Assembly (NCBI GenBank): GCA_021464245.1
Contig: JADCRB010000037.1
Location: forward strand, 3,240,056 to 3,304,055
Origin: Carallia brachiata
Lineage: Eukaryota; Streptophyta; Magnoliopsida; Malpighiales; Rhizophoraceae
Length of the DNA stretch: 64,000 nt
Reading direction: 5' to 3'
This document shows, piece after piece, positions 23,740 through 37,484 of the stretch (position 1 is the first letter of the stretch; each line of letters begins with the position of its first letter). The notes under the pieces are model-generated. The model was not told the DNA's origin. It saw only the letters and a list, made by a program, of their open reading frames with translations, and made no database searches. The position numbers and the translations under genes are program-made.

Positions 23740-26739
23740 AGTTAGATACACCCTTTGTTAGATTTACATTATATATGATTAGAACACCAATATTATCCTC
23801 ACTTTTTAAAAGATACAAGCAAGCACACAATATATTTATTTAAAAATATTTAATAATTTATTTATTTTTTTAATAAAAATTTAATTATATAATAATTCAC
23901 GTAATTATGTGTTGTATATATGTCTTAATAAAAATGAGTTACTTAATTTTTATCATATAATTACGTATGGTAATGCACAATAGTGAAATATCTTTGTTTT
24001 TAAATCTTAGTTTGTTTTTTTTTAATTAATTGTATATAACATGAATTGCAATAAAATGTGTGCCTGTGTATTTCCTTCAAAGAAAAAAAGAATTTGGACC
24101 GTGTGCTTGTATGTTGTGTGTACGCAGACGCATACAGACGTACCGTGTGAGACGTAAGATACTTTTTTTTTAATTTTTTTTTTCAAGAGGTAGGTAGGAA
24201 ATGAAACCGAAACATAGATAAAAGACACGAATATCCATTAAAACGAATGCCGCTAGGAACGAAGGTGTATATTACATTTTAGTTATAAGATTGATGATGT
24301 AACAATGTAATGAGAGTATAAGAGACATGCAAAAAAAATATTTAATTCGTTCAAAAGTTCATATGTTTTTTTTTTTAATTCAAGAGATATTTTATCAAAT
24401 TACGTCACACATAAGTTTGTACCGACTATATTGTTTGCACTGCGTTGTCATCAAAATTTACCGTTTAGTTATTTTGTTGATTACAACGTTAATTATTTTG
24501 GTTTCACGGGTTACTAATCACTCACTCAATAGCTCTTTTTTTTTCCCCTATTGACTAGGAGGTCCTTCAGCCGTAAGAAAAGAAGTTTGAATCTACAAAC
24601 ATCTTTACTTGATCCGTTTTCCCACCCGAAATCTTGAGAAGAACTGAAATGTTGGTTTATGAAATGCAGTTACGCTATCCCTCTACCAACTCATTAGTGT
24701 CAATTTCTTAGAGGGTTTGAACTTCGCTTTTGTCCCTCCTTTTCTCTTTTTCTCTCTCTGTTTTTTTTCCCTTTGTGGGTTAAATCGGAACAGAGCTTCG
24801 GCTTTCTCCTGTCCATGATAGCAATATGCGGTAGGATTGGTCATAAACCTTTTAATCTATTAAAAACTGCTCAACATACATTATACCTATCTATATCCAC
24901 TAAAATTGTGAAGAAAAAAATTATTCGTAATTTTTATTTTTTCAAAACTGACAAGGTGGATTAGTGGCAATTTCAAAATTTTGAAACTGCAGTTAACCGA
25001 CTCATTCTGCCCCTACTAATATATATATATATTATACGTATACAAAGTGGCGTAACTTGATCATGTTTTTACTATGTTAGAATTCTATTTGCTTTCACGA
25101 TATATCTTACCCCATCTTCACTATTTTTGTCGTTCTTTGCAAGAATAAGTTTTTAATTTTGTTTGCAATTGGGTGCTTCAAGATGTTGTTGCTTTGATCT
25201 AATGAAGATGTAGCTATTGCATTGGTGACATGAATTAATTATATTTCTAATCATATTCTTATTCTTTGTATTTGAATTTGCAGTAAATAAAGTGTTCGTT
25301 GCGCGTGTTTGGATGATATCTTACTTTGAAAGCCCCTAAAAACAAAAGCAAACTATGAAAAAATTAGTTATTTATTTATTTCTTATGTATAGAATATATT
25401 TTATTAACCATGACTTTAACATTTGAATGAATGTCTTACTGAATTTTTAAATTTTTAATTAAAATATTCGAATTTCACTTTAAAAGAAGGAAAAAAATTC
25501 AAAAGTCAATTTGTAAAAATAGCAATCGCAAACCTTCCAAATCAATCTACTATTTTGTGTTGCAGATTAGTTTAAGTGGTTTATACGGTTGACAAATTAG
25601 TTATGATTTAAAACTTTTAAACCATCATAGTGACAATTTAGTCGTAATTTTTTCTTCTAAATCACTTAATACGACCTGCGAACACTCCTAATACGCGGAC
25701 CATACTTAAGGTTAGAGGTTCCATATTTGGTAGCACAGAAACCAAAGAGAGAAGTCTAAAGTCTCCCAGATACGTATCTGGCACAATGTAATTTCTAAGC
25801 AGATTTATAGTTTTGCAACATTCTCGTTTTGGGAGAACGTTTTGCTGAGAACATTCAATATCATAATATCATTTTGGCATAAGTAGAGGTTCGTAGTGAG
25901 AAACAGTTTGGTTACCACCTAAAAAATTGATTACCCATTCAGACTCGTTGGACTGGAATTACACGATGGAAACAGTTCTCACATTTCCTGTAAGTCCCAT
26001 AATATTTTTCTTTTTAACGGCCATAAACCCCATAATTAGGTTGACAGAAAGTGATAAATGACAAGAACTTTGCGTTGACAAAAAGTGAAAAAATTACCAA
26101 ATTTAACACATTGATAACTATATGCATTCTATTGCTCTGAACATAAATCCAATCACTTAAATAAAATGTTTTGAGAGGACATGAGAACATTATTTGCAAG
26201 TGGTTACCTTCGAGCTATCTCTGGAGAGTTTGCCTAATCAAAGTCAATGGATGGTACTTCATGTACCCGTCCACTTTCGATACCATTGAGGAAGTTGTCC
26301 TGGAAGTGTCTGCAATGTGAGCACGTGGTGCCATTTCTTCTTCAGTACTGGCCCCATGTAGATTCCTATGATACACAACGATGTACTTTTCCCGTCAAAA
26401 GCCAACCAATGGATTCACACGTCTAATAAAACACAAGGATGATCCAAACCGTTGGACTTTGACTGAAAAATAAAGCTTCAAAGAAAATCCAAATCTACGC
26501 AGAAAAGATTCTTACAAAGAATCTAATGTTTTAACCAAGTGTCCACACGAAAGAAAAGGCCAGTTTACTGCAGAAGGGCAACACCGTTCAAGAGTGACAA
26601 CCTTCCTGTTATGAAGTTGAAGGGAAGTAAATACAGTTCAGCGATCTAAGTTCAAAGCAATAGAATACAGACATGTGCCCTATATCTAACACAGTCACAT
26701 GGCTTCACACCAAAAGTACTTTGCAACCTGAAAAAGCTA
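23740..26739. other. AT-rich intergenic DNA, 3' flank of PRR7
   Basis: No exon recognised in about 3 kb. All ORFs are short and AT-driven. The part adjoining 26739 should hold the PRR7 3'UTR. Confidence 0.4.
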
Positions 26740-29700
26740 CTAGCTCTCTGTTTCTCTGTACATGTTCTCATTTGCTGTCTGACGCACGAATTGTCCCCGA
26801 ACACGTGGTCGTTGCTCAGCCAGTCTCTTCCTGCTTTGGTATCGGACCTGAACACCAAACATGAAACAAAACTCTTTCTAGCTATCACGAGAACAACTGT
26901 AAAGGGGAGCGAGGTGAGAAGACTACAACAAGACTCCATCTGCCACAAGACGAGGGGAGGTAACCCCTCGTTAGAGCATATGGGAATGGCACGGTCAGTA
27001 AAATGATTCAATACACATTGACACAAGTAAGGAATAAACAATAATTAGAAAATGCCGATGCAAAGGACTTATACTATAACTGAAAATAGCGCCATGCAAA
27101 AGGAAAAGCCAGGTGGATAGCAACGCAAGTCTCCATGATTTTCTTGAGTAAATCAAGAGAACAAATGTGGGACAACAAAAATAAAGCAATTATTTTCAAA
27201 CAATGGAGGATTAAAAAAGGAAAAAGACTCAAAAACAGAAGAAAAGGAAGCTAAAAATAGCACGTATTAAGAAAGTCACCATTAGCCTGTGACAACTGTT
27301 TTAATGTCAGTACCTTTTTCCTGAAGCACCTCTCCTTTCGCTTTTGTTGAAACTTTGTCAAGGCTGCCTGTCTCTGTGCCATCTTATCTTGATCTATTCT
27401 ATTTTCACCCCTACTCCCACTACCATCACCATTTCCACTATTCCCACCCATCCCATTATCACTTTCCACATTTGTCCCTCCAGCATTCACTGCCATGCTG
27501 CTCCCAATTTGTCCATTGCTTCCATGATTGCTGCCTGAGGCGCTTCCATTAATGCTATAATTTCCAGCATTAACTTCAACAGCCCCCCCTAACACATTGG
27601 ATGACCCACAATGTGGAGCAGGTGCAGCTATTTTCCTTGAGGATGAATCATCAAGATCACATGGCAGCTGTTGCTGCTGCTTGTTGTGGACCAAATGACA
27701 ATGGTGATCATGAAGGCAAGCAAGGTGCTGAATTTGGGCCTCACAATGTATGCCTATTGATTGAGCCAGCGAGGCTGCACCTTCCACATCATCATTAACG
27801 GGCTGGAAAATAGACAGCGGTTGCAAACATTTTACAGTTGATGTTATTCCGTGCTTATTTTTCAAGACAACCGACTGGTTAAAATTATTATTTGTAGTGG
27901 ATCCTGCATCGATGTTATTGCTTCCCATTTTTGAGCTTTGATTAGGATCATTACAATTAGATTGAGATTGCAAATCATACCCCAATCCCTTTTTGGCAGC
28001 ATCTAAACTAGTCTCCCGAGTAGAACCACCACTTTTAATAATCTCCCCAGAAGCCTGATTTGCATTTGAAGCACTATACCTGCAAGGCAACAAATACCAC
28101 ATACAGCCCAGATAATCTTGATTTGAACTTGACTCTGGATTAACAAAGAAAGCTAGGTTGGTGCTTATGTTTAATACCTTGAGAAGGCTGAAGAATCTGA
28201 ACGTCTTAGGACATTGCGTTCATCCTGAACTGATGTCCCAGGATCCTTGACTCCTCTCACTCTTTTTAAACTGAGCTCAAGGGACAGTATTTCTTTGGCA
28301 TCACCAATGGCTTTGCTCTGTGTATCTAATATCTTGGAATGTCTGCTTGGACCCTCAAATTCTGTGTGATCTAATATTGCTTTACTGGAAGGACTCTCAC
28401 TGTTGAGATCAAGCTCTCCTTTATCTATTTGCTCATTTATTCTACTGGGTCCCCTCTCAGGCAGATTATTTTGCTTAGACCTCACTACTTTAAACAAGTC
28501 TTCATCCGGATATTCGAGTTGCATATCTAGCTCTCTTGGCACAGCCATCCCCCAATCTTTTGCAATTCCTCCACTCTCTTACAAAAGAAATGACACACGG
28601 TTGTTTATCAAGGGAGGGATGGCAGGGTGGGGAGGAATGGAAAAGATTTAAAAAGAAAGAAAATTAAACAAAAGAAGCATCCTAAAAAGTAGCTATTGAG
28701 AGACATAGAGATGCAAAAATTTTTGTGAATACCAGGTTTTCCCTCCTGTTCATGATGTTCTTTTTTCACCATCAAGGGAACCTGTTTGCTGCTGGATAAT
28801 TCAGCATTTGAGTGGATGACTTGAGCACAAGTGCTATCCAGATGTTCAGCAATATGATTCCATGGAGACATTGGCCATGGGCTGTCAACCTCTAAAGCTT
28901 GTTTTGTCCAAGAACTCTGCACTCGTACAAGAATTCTCATCAAATTCTTAGAACTTTGATGCAGCTTTTTAAATAGAATGCCACAATAACTTGAGATCTA
29001 CAAATCGAGATCTGAAGACAGCAACGATAAAGAGCGTGTTGCAGGCTAACTGGCCTAAATAAAGCCCAATAATTGTTTGTGTGATAATGGAAAATAAAAG
29101 GACAAACGATATTGCTGATCAAAGACTCATTGTACCTGGGTGCCACTCCCATTGTCGCTTCCATCCCCATTCAAGCCAATGCTCCCATTATCATCCTCAT
29201 CATTGCTGCCCGTATTATTGTCTGACTTCTCAGTACTGTTCGATTTTATGGATTTTTTAGTTTGTGTGCCACTTTCACTTCCACTGCCGCTCGACTAACA
29301 AAGAAGAGATACTATCATTAAACAAATAAGGAAATGAAATATAAGTGAAATCTTGGAAAGGTGGAAACCAGTATAATTTCTACATGAAAAGGCAGAAACC
29401 ATAATCCTCATTGCGTCAGACATGTAAGTTCCATAATCATTGTTGGTTCTCAGTGCATCAATCTCAGAAAGGGAACCAACATTTTTGTTTGCATAATGAA
29501 GCCCATAAATCACTATGAGGAGCTGGAGCTCCCAATTAAATAGAACCTTTGGAAAAGAAGAAAATAAAAAGATTTCAAAGGAAAAAGACATTAGATGAGG
29601 CTGGGCTACAATGTGAAGATCAAATTTAAGGTAAGAAATCTAAATTCTGGTGTAAAATTCCAACTACTCACACTATGACATCTTCTCCAAACATGCTGCC

Positions 29701-31513
29701 AAAGGTTCTTCAGCTCATTCTTTCTTATGGGCTTAACCAAAAAGTCAACAGCACCTTTTGACAAACACTTAAAGACTAAACCCATTGAGTCATGAGACGA
29801 CATCACTGCACACGAATCTCATCAAAAGAGATGTTAAATGTATCCATTCATGAAATGTCAATTTGTATGTAAATAAACTTTGGTCCAAGAAAATTCAATA
29901 AAACAAACAATGAGTAAACTTACTAATGACAGGAACATTTCTCCGTGTTTTGTGACTCGTAATCTTGCACAACAGAGCAATACCAGATAAGGAAGGCATC
30001 ACCACCTCAGTTAAGACAAGATCAACATGATTGGACAAGTCTTCAAGTATCTTCCATCCTTGTAACCCATTTGCTGCTTCAATGACTGAAATCACCCAAA
30101 TGGTACTTAATCATTGCATCAACACAGAAAAAGAAACAGTGGTGATAATAGCAATAACATCAAGGAAACAACAAAATAAGAAACATGAGAGAAGCAACAA
30201 ATTATTCAGCAGGGGAATAAAGAACATCAATAAAAGAAAGGGCACAAGAGAATTCGAACATATGGCAGTTAATTTGAATGCATAAAGAGAAACATGATAA
30301 GAAAATGGGAAGAAATGACTGTTATTTCACAAATTATCGAAAAGATGGCCAGTATCACTAATTAGGCCAAAAGTGTGGTTTAGGGGTAGCTCCCATGCAA
30401 ACTTTTACTGGTCTGGAGTTCCCATATGATTGGCAGATGCACAAAAAGCCAATACAAGAGATGTTGAGGTCCACACTGTGCTAAAAGACAAATCCAATCA
30501 GCAGTATATCATATCTTCTAAGGCAGTGCCATTGGAAAACTCTCTGGTGTTTAGAAGCTGAATCAAAATATTCTAGGACATTCGACAACTTGAGACTAGT
30601 GGCAAACATCATTTTATGTTTGATACTTGAAAAAACCCTGCCCTACTAGTGTCTTCGTGATGTGTTATCCACGTAAGAGCAAGACTTTGTGGAACTAACT
30701 TAATATGAATATGTTTTGGCATGCACCAGAGACAGGGCAATGAAAAGCAAATCACTTCGGCTAGATTACCACTGATCAATTTCAAATTCTAGAATTAAAA
30801 AAAAAAAAAAAACCAAAAGTTCAATAGATTTGTTAAACTACAATAGTGTCAGGTGCAAAAGAAAACCAATAGCATAAACTACAAGGGAACAACCATCCCA
30901 CACTAAGTTCCACTTACAAGCTATCCGATGTAGACATGAGAAGCTCCGCAATGCCTTTGATGATGGTAGAAATTATCATGCTGACGAAGATTATGCAAGC
31001 AAATAATATCAAACAAGTGCAAATTCTGGTCAACCATACTTACGGAGATTAATTCATCATGCTTACATGCATCGGGACAAGCATAAACATAGAGCATAAA
31101 TTGCAACTGGGAAGAAAAATTTGACTTAATTGGACCTTCAACACACATGTTTATCAATGTCACCAACCTTCATAACTGCAATTTCGAAGCAGTGCAGTCA
31201 CAACATGGCGAGTGGAATCATCATTTTCCACTAGCAGAACTTTAAGAGATCTCAGATGCAGAAACTTCTCCCAACAAACCATTGTCGCTTGGGACTGCTG
31301 CTGATGGTGGGAAGTTTGCAGTGGAGCTGGGGCTTGAAGGGCCCCACCATGGCCATCTTTTAAATTTTCAGCAATCCCATTGACTTTTAAGCCATTATCC
31401 TCTTCTAAATTATTTTCTTCACTCACAACTCCATCCATACCTCTCTTATTTCCCTGTTCTAGAACGTGATTGAGTTCCTTCATGTCTTCGTCCCCATCAT
31501 GATCAATGTTCAT
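26740..31513 (-). CDS. PRR7: Pseudo-response regulator PRR7 (circadian clock)
   Basis: Transcriptional repressor of the plant circadian clock, acting on CCA1/LHY and REVEILLE-driven genes. Exons: 31513-31168, 30085-29924, 29805-29672, 29294-29136, 28916-28733, 28577-28178, 28079-27314, 26847-26740; 2259 nt, 752 aa. The pseudo-receiver domain spans about residues 90-205 ([12 protein letters not shown] ... VLTEVVMP ... [20 protein letters not shown]). Glu142 stands where true receivers carry the phospho-acceptor Asp, as expected for PRRs. Family blocks follow: [38 protein letters not shown] and a Gly/Asn/Ser-rich stretch. The CCT domain is at the C-terminus ([20 protein letters not shown] then [20 protein letters not shown]), split by the last intron. 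The segments and order match PRR7 rather than PRR5/9 or TOC1. Sums of exon phases are consistent throughout. Confidence 0.96.
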
Positions 31514-32870
31514 TTAGACACACTCCTATCAGATTCAAAACGACTGGAAAATCATAAAGAATGCACAATACCTGAGGTCTTCCACAAAGCAAAAAAAAAA
31601 ACCACTTCAATCCAGAAAAGAAATGCCACATGTCACCATTTTGAAGAACCAATCCTCTGCAATTACACACAGTTCAACCCGGCACAAGAGCACAACTCAG
31701 TGGCAAACAGGGAAACATAAAATCAGGTTTACAACTAAATCAAAATTCAGAAACACCCAAACAGATAGCCAGTTACCCAAAATCTCAAAATCTGGTACGG
31801 AGTTCTTCAGTTTAGCCTGCAAATAACAGAGTGCTATAAGAGTGACTGAGTATCAACCTTACGAGACAGTGAACCCTCGCACTACCTACGCAGAAAACAT
31901 CGAAAAAGTTGACCTAACACTCTATTCAAAATCTAATAACAGTGTTGACTCACAAAAATAAGAGCCTGGAAAACGTGATAACACAGTTACCAAAACCCTA
32001 ATCTCTCATAAAACAGAGTTCCAGCACCATAACATATTTAATTCCACCGGGCAGGCAAATATTTCCTCAAATCATAAATAAACAACTAATTCTCAAAATT
32101 TTCACCTAACCATAAATGAATTTTTGGAGACAAACATGAATAACAACAATTTAATACAACAAGAAAAAAAAAAAAAAAACAAATGAAATTTTGTGAATGA
32201 AGGTTGTACAGGTTGGAAAATTTTCAAATTTCTAATTAGCAGTATTAAATCGAAAGAATTTACACTTACAGAAGCTACACTGCATATAATTACCCTCTCC
32301 TCAAAAGCTGGAGAAACCACCATCACCATTAGCAAGCTCGATCCAGCCACCAAATTCGTCCACAAATTTACATCGAAAGATTTAAAATTAAAATTAAAAA
32401 ATTTAAATTTAGAAAAATAAACCAATAGGAAAACGAACCTTGCGCTGCAGTGAAAAAGGAGCTTTTTGACTGAAGTTGGAAAACGGAGAGAAGAAGAAAT
32501 GGACCAGTTTTTTTTTTTTTTTCTCTTTTTTTTTCGGTTTCAGGGGAAGAGGAGAGAGCGAGCAAATATCAGATCTATGAAATGGTTGATGACGTGGACA
32601 AAATGGAGGCGTTGAATGTTGGAGAAGTGCCTGGTAGGACTGGGGTATTTCTCCGTGGCGAGTTCTGTGTGGGTAGGCGATGTTGCTGAGCTGGAAGAAA
32701 TCAAAAGCCGTGAGCTCGAGGCGCTCGGCGAGTATCCTTGAAAATCTCCTGGATCTGGTTCGGCACACGTGTCGTGTCGTGTCGAAACGTGGGGGTGCTT
32801 GGATTTTTTATTTTTCACGGACATCGCGCCTGTGCGCAGCCCTTTTATTAATCAGAGTCATACCGAAAAT
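31514..32870 (-). promoter_or_regulatory. PRR7 5'UTR and promoter, with a G-box
   Basis: No upstream coding exon. A perfect G-box CACGTG lies at 32766-32771, about 1.25 kb before the start codon, in a stretch less AT-rich than its flanks. G-boxes are known sites for bHLH/bZIP and clock-linked regulation of PRR genes. The transcription start is not determined, and a 5'UTR intron between here and 31513 is likely but unproven. Confidence 0.45.
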
Positions 32871-32875
32871 TGTTC

Positions 32876-33052
32876 AGCGAATATCCAAATTATAATAATT
32901 AATATATTTTTTATTATAATAATTAAAAATATAAATAAAAAATATTTTATTTTATTTTAAAATTTATTATTATTATTACACAAAAATGTATTAATTATTA
33001 CAATTTAAATATTATTTGAATAATTTTTTTATATGGTCATGAATATTTTTTC
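32876..33052. mobile_element. Foldback MITE, family copy A
   Basis: The left arm (aaattataataattaata) and the right arm read on the minus strand (aaattgtaataattaata) are inverted repeats, followed inward by matching ATTTTT and AATAATAA-type blocks. The right arm resembles the element at 53629-53838 (acaatttaaata, then gataatttttt). There is no ORF. Ends are approximate. Confidence 0.6.
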
Positions 33053-33858
33053 AATTAATTTTGAAAAAAGTTTGGTATTCCTACGTTAGTATACATATTT
33101 GGTATACTTATTATGAAGAATTTATTTATTTTTTGACAAAATTGATAAAATATGATATAAAAAATTAACACGTTATTTTTATTGTAAAAACAATAAGTAT
33201 AATTATAAAAATAATCAAATTCGTCACAAAAATACACTTTATATGTGCACTATCTGACTACTAATATATATATATATATATATACCAAATCAAGTTCATT
33301 TGTTTTTGACCGTTCTGTTGGTTTATAATTCCACGACGATCATGACAGCGTCAACTTTTGTTAAATCATATCTCTTTTTTTTTTTTTTTTTGTTAGAACT
33401 AATAACTCAAATAAGAAAAATAACAGGTAAAAAATGAAACCCAAAAACTGAGTTCGAACTCTAACTCCGTAATTAGTGGACACTTCCGCAAATTAATCCA
33501 ATGTTGGGCCTCGATCACAACGTCTTTAGTGTAACTTTTCGGACGGTGACAATGACATGTATCCAATGCAACACTAAAGACGATATTATTTAACAAAAGT
33601 TGAAGCCGTCGTGACGGCGTCCTCCATGACACGATGTTAATAAAATAGGGCTAGGTGAAGAAATGAACGTGAAAAATGTAGTCTAAAAAAAGAGCAAAAA
33701 TACCTTGTAGATTGAGTAAAGCTTCTTCCGCGTTTGACGTTTCCTCAGTCAAAGTCTCCTTGGCCCACAGACTGAAAAATCAACATCCTGCAAATGATAA
33801 GGGTTGGCATAAGAACATATGGATAAATATCAATGGTCTGAGTATTTTTGTCAGGATC

Positions 33859-34007
33859 TTTATCTGTAATATAATAATTATTATATTCTATATAACAATA
33901 GTAATAAAATATATAATAAAAAATTAATTTTTTTATCTTATTTTTGTTATATATTTTATCACTATTGTTACATAAAATATAACAGTTGTTATATTATAGA
34001 TAATTTT
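33859..34007. mobile_element. Foldback MITE, family copy B
   Basis: The left arm TATCTGTAATATAATAAT is matched by the right arm on the minus strand TATCTATAATATAACAAC. The match continues inward through TAACAATAGT(a/g)ATAAAATATATAA, giving about 60 paired bases on each side. It is a near-perfect long hairpin with no coding potential. Confidence 0.75.
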
Positions 34008-36211
34008 TTTGGATAAAATTCTACCATGACATGGGGCTCTAAGAATATACGACATAAGGATCTATGAGACAAGGCAACAGGCATACGTCGAGAAGTTGCT
34101 GAAGTTATTGTTTTCATGAACATATATGATATCAGAGTCTCAAGTCCCCTGTTTTACACCATTATAATGTGCATAGAAACTTAGAAGGCACAACTTCATT
34201 GTGAACATGCCATCTACTCAGGATGACTGGAGGTGAGAAGACCCACGGCATAAAGATGAAATTTGCTTTCCAATCCATCAGAAATCAACTTTAACACTCG
34301 TGCTTTGATAGTGTTTTCTTCTCTGGACACAAATCTGATGTCTACTGAACCAACGTCGGTGATAATGCAGTAATGATAAGAGTACACAAACTAGCTTATC
34401 ACCTGAAGGCAATATTGAAAAATGAAAGGAAACAATTTCCAGGTTATGGTTCATTATTCAAGTATTCCATCACAGGAAAAAGTAGGAATTGCAAAATGAG
34501 AAAGCCACTAATATGGGAAACTTACAAGCATGCATGATAATCCACCGTGTACACTTCAACGACCATTGTCACCCAATGTAATAATCATGCAATATCTAAG
34601 TGACAATCAGAAAGAATGGCAAACTTGAAAAAGGTCAGAAAAGTTCCTAAGCATTTAAAATAGGAAGACATTAATCTTTCATCTCCATAGCGAACGAAAT
34701 AAATGTATAAATCAGCTCACTAAGCCCGTATTAATCACTCAGAATCACCTAACCCATTAATTGGATTGCCACAAGAAGGCCAACAAAAGAAAACAATCTA
34801 TGTAACATTTTCTTACAATAAGCAATACTTGAGACCAGGCTCGGAAGGAAGCACAGTTAGTGTAGGTGTTCTCCAACCACAAAGTCAAGACAATAAACAA
34901 TTGCTTTCTAGAAAAGTCACTCCAGGGATATACGATTGCACCTCATCTAATCTAAGCACTGAAACAAACAAGAACGATAATCAAATGCATCAAGGTGAAG
35001 ATGTGATTCGTTTAGCCAGTAGTATATTTAGTCAAAAACTAACCGAATAGAAGATTAATTTCCCAAAACTCCAAAGCACAGGAGGAAAAAAAAAATCCCA
35101 AAAAAGCGATTACCTAATGGGAGCTAATGTGCAAGGCATTATTTTTCAATTCATGATTTGTAGTCAATTTAGGATAGTGGATTTTGACTTGTGCCTCGGG
35201 GGGAGTTCAGTGCCTCTCTCGGTGCTACTGGAAATGAAGAAAATTTTTAATCTCAGCGCAAGACAAACATAGAAAGGGAGGACACAAGGAGTGGATAACT
35301 AAAAGTTTAAAAGATGATTTACATAATTGATTAAGAATCAAGAAAGTAAAGAAATAGGAATGGTAAAATACATTCGCATGTTTTAAAAAAGGAGAAAACA
35401 AGAAACATCAGAGAGATGATAACAAGAAAGTAAGACGTAAAACCGAGAAAATCAAAAAGAGAGAAAAGCTAGATAAAAACAGAATGGAATAACTTCACAT
35501 TGTCTGAAACAGAACCCAAAAAAAAAAAAGAAAACAATCAAGAAAATTATTAACGTAATAAAAAAGACAAGGAAAATAGTAAAATCAAAAAGATCAAGAG
35601 GAGCACTAATAAAGAGGAAAACGAATTCAAGAACAATCAAGAATAAAAAATTGCGTAAACATTTATACTTAAATAATTGCTCAGAATCATCACTTTTAGT
35701 AATAATAATATACATATAAATTATACCCCCAAAAAAAAAATACATATAAATTATTACATAAGTATATTGGAAAATCGGGGTGGGGCAGGGACTGAGACTT
35801 TGAATATCATACCGCATCTGATTTAAAAAATCAAGAATCGAGTATTTGACTTTGTCCACAACCATCCTAAATAGGGAAGAAAAGAAAAAATCAAGCTTTC
35901 AAACACATGTGATACTCATTTGATACAATGTTGCCTACATATATTTTTTTTAACAATTAAGATAGCATTTAATTTGGAAATGTATCCACACTTAAGCCTT
36001 CAATCTCATAACCAAATCCAAACAAGATCTAATTGGATAACAAAAAAAAAAAAAAAGGTAACTCCCAACTTATCTATAAGCTATATCCTATGATGCATGT
36101 TCTGCTAATATAGCTGTTGAACCAATTGCTGCAGTCTCGGGAACCAAATTCTGGTTCCCAATAACAGAAAATTGTTTTTTTTTTTTCGGGGAAAAAAAAA
36201 ACAGAGAGAAG
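34008..36211. other. Intergenic DNA, 3' flank of NAC gene
   Basis: No gene recognised. Short ORFs such as one at 34766-35050 have no family resemblance I can see. A block at 35532-35645 repeats a block upstream of the NAC gene. Confidence 0.4.
35532..35645. repeat. Direct repeat flanking the NAC gene, copy 1
   Basis: Begins AAACAATCAAGAAAATTATTA and ends with GAATTCAAGAACAATCAAGAAT. It aligns end to end, in the same orientation, with 37649-37764 on the other side of the NAC gene. Many substitutions and small gaps indicate an old duplication. Confidence 0.6.
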
Positions 36212-37484
36212 TCAATCATCTGCTTTAAACTTTTGCTCGCCCTCATCGTCCGAGACATTGGGGTTTATGCCATGATCAACTGGATGATCCGGCAACTCTT
36301 CCCCAGGAACACCCAGAAGCAAACTGTCCTCCTCCTGCCCGGCCGCATTCATCAATGGATTAGATGAAGAACTTGACACACCATCCATTTCTACCTGATT
36401 TCCCATGTCGGCATAACCAACTTGGCCGCCGGTTTGAGAACAGCTCCCATATTCCCACTGACTATCAGCCGCTGAATCACCTGAATGTGATGAATTGGAC
36501 TCTGCATTTCCCCTGGCGGCACCCGTCTTGCCTTTGTCGCTCTTTTTGAATACTTTACATAAAAACCAACCATCCAACTACCACGGCAATATATGTCAAA
36601 TTGTCAATAACGCAACTTGGAGAAATTAACAACAGGATTGTCTCAATCATGTTATATAATAAAATCAATCATATATAGCAAGAAAAGACAGAGAGCTGAC
36701 TCCATACCATCTTGCTATCTCGGCCTCTTTTATTGCTACTACTTGAAGGAGCGCTATCAACTGCAGTATCATGCAATCCGTATTCATGCATCATCCAATC
36801 TGTTTTCACTCCGTCGGGGTGCTTTCCTGCTAAGTAATTTAGTGACTTGCGATATCCTTGAGGATTTCTCTGCGGTATAGCCACATTGGTTCCATTCAAC
36901 TTCCAGTACCCCTCGCCTGCTTTCCGACCAGGCCGCTGTCCTTTAGGATACTTTCGGGGTATTTGTGTGAAAAAATACCACTCTTGCGCTCGTATCAATT
37001 TATACTTTCCTGATCGCCAATCATCCAAAATTTTCAATCATTGATGAGACGTAACCCCAAAATTTATTTTAAAAAATATATATATATAATCACAGAGAAA
37101 AAAAAATTAATGTAGATTTTGCCAACAGTTATTTCAAAGAGTAAATTAAGAGTACAATTTGTCAGGAAGGTGCACATCAGTAAAATAAGAGCAATTATTT
37201 TAAATGTATTAATTACTGTGCATCAGTATCAAGAATTGGTTCCAACCTGTGAGGGTTTCAGGATCGTAGCTATAGAGATCAACATCAAATATCCTGTTTA
37301 TAGGTAGCTCTTGGTTCATCACCTTTTTCTTCAAGTAATTCTCAATCAGCTCTTCATCAGTTGGTTCAAAACGAAATCCGGGAGGCAACGACTTAAAATA
37401 AGCATCACCAACGCGTTCGCCCTGTCCAGCTTCCGAATCATCGGTGCTTTCGGAGGTCGTGCTTTGGTGATCATTGTTCTCCAT
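36212..37484 (-). CDS. NAC-domain transcription factor (divergent)
   Basis: Plant-specific DNA-binding regulator. Three exons: 37484-37247, 37009-36708, 36577-36212, giving 301 aa. The five NAC subdomains appear in order: [19 protein letters not shown] (A), [11 protein letters not shown] (B), [20 protein letters not shown] with GEGYWK (C), [10 protein letters not shown] (D) and [11 protein letters not shown] (E), ending near residue 190. Subdomain B-C is shortened relative to classical NACs and several positions differ (FEPTDEE for FHPTDEE, FLCKV for VLCRI), so I cannot name an Arabidopsis orthologue. The C-terminal ~110 residues are Ser/Asn-rich, then acidic, as in an activation region. No transmembrane tail. 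A (GA)n tract at about 37499-37525 lies just before the start codon. Confidence 0.9.
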
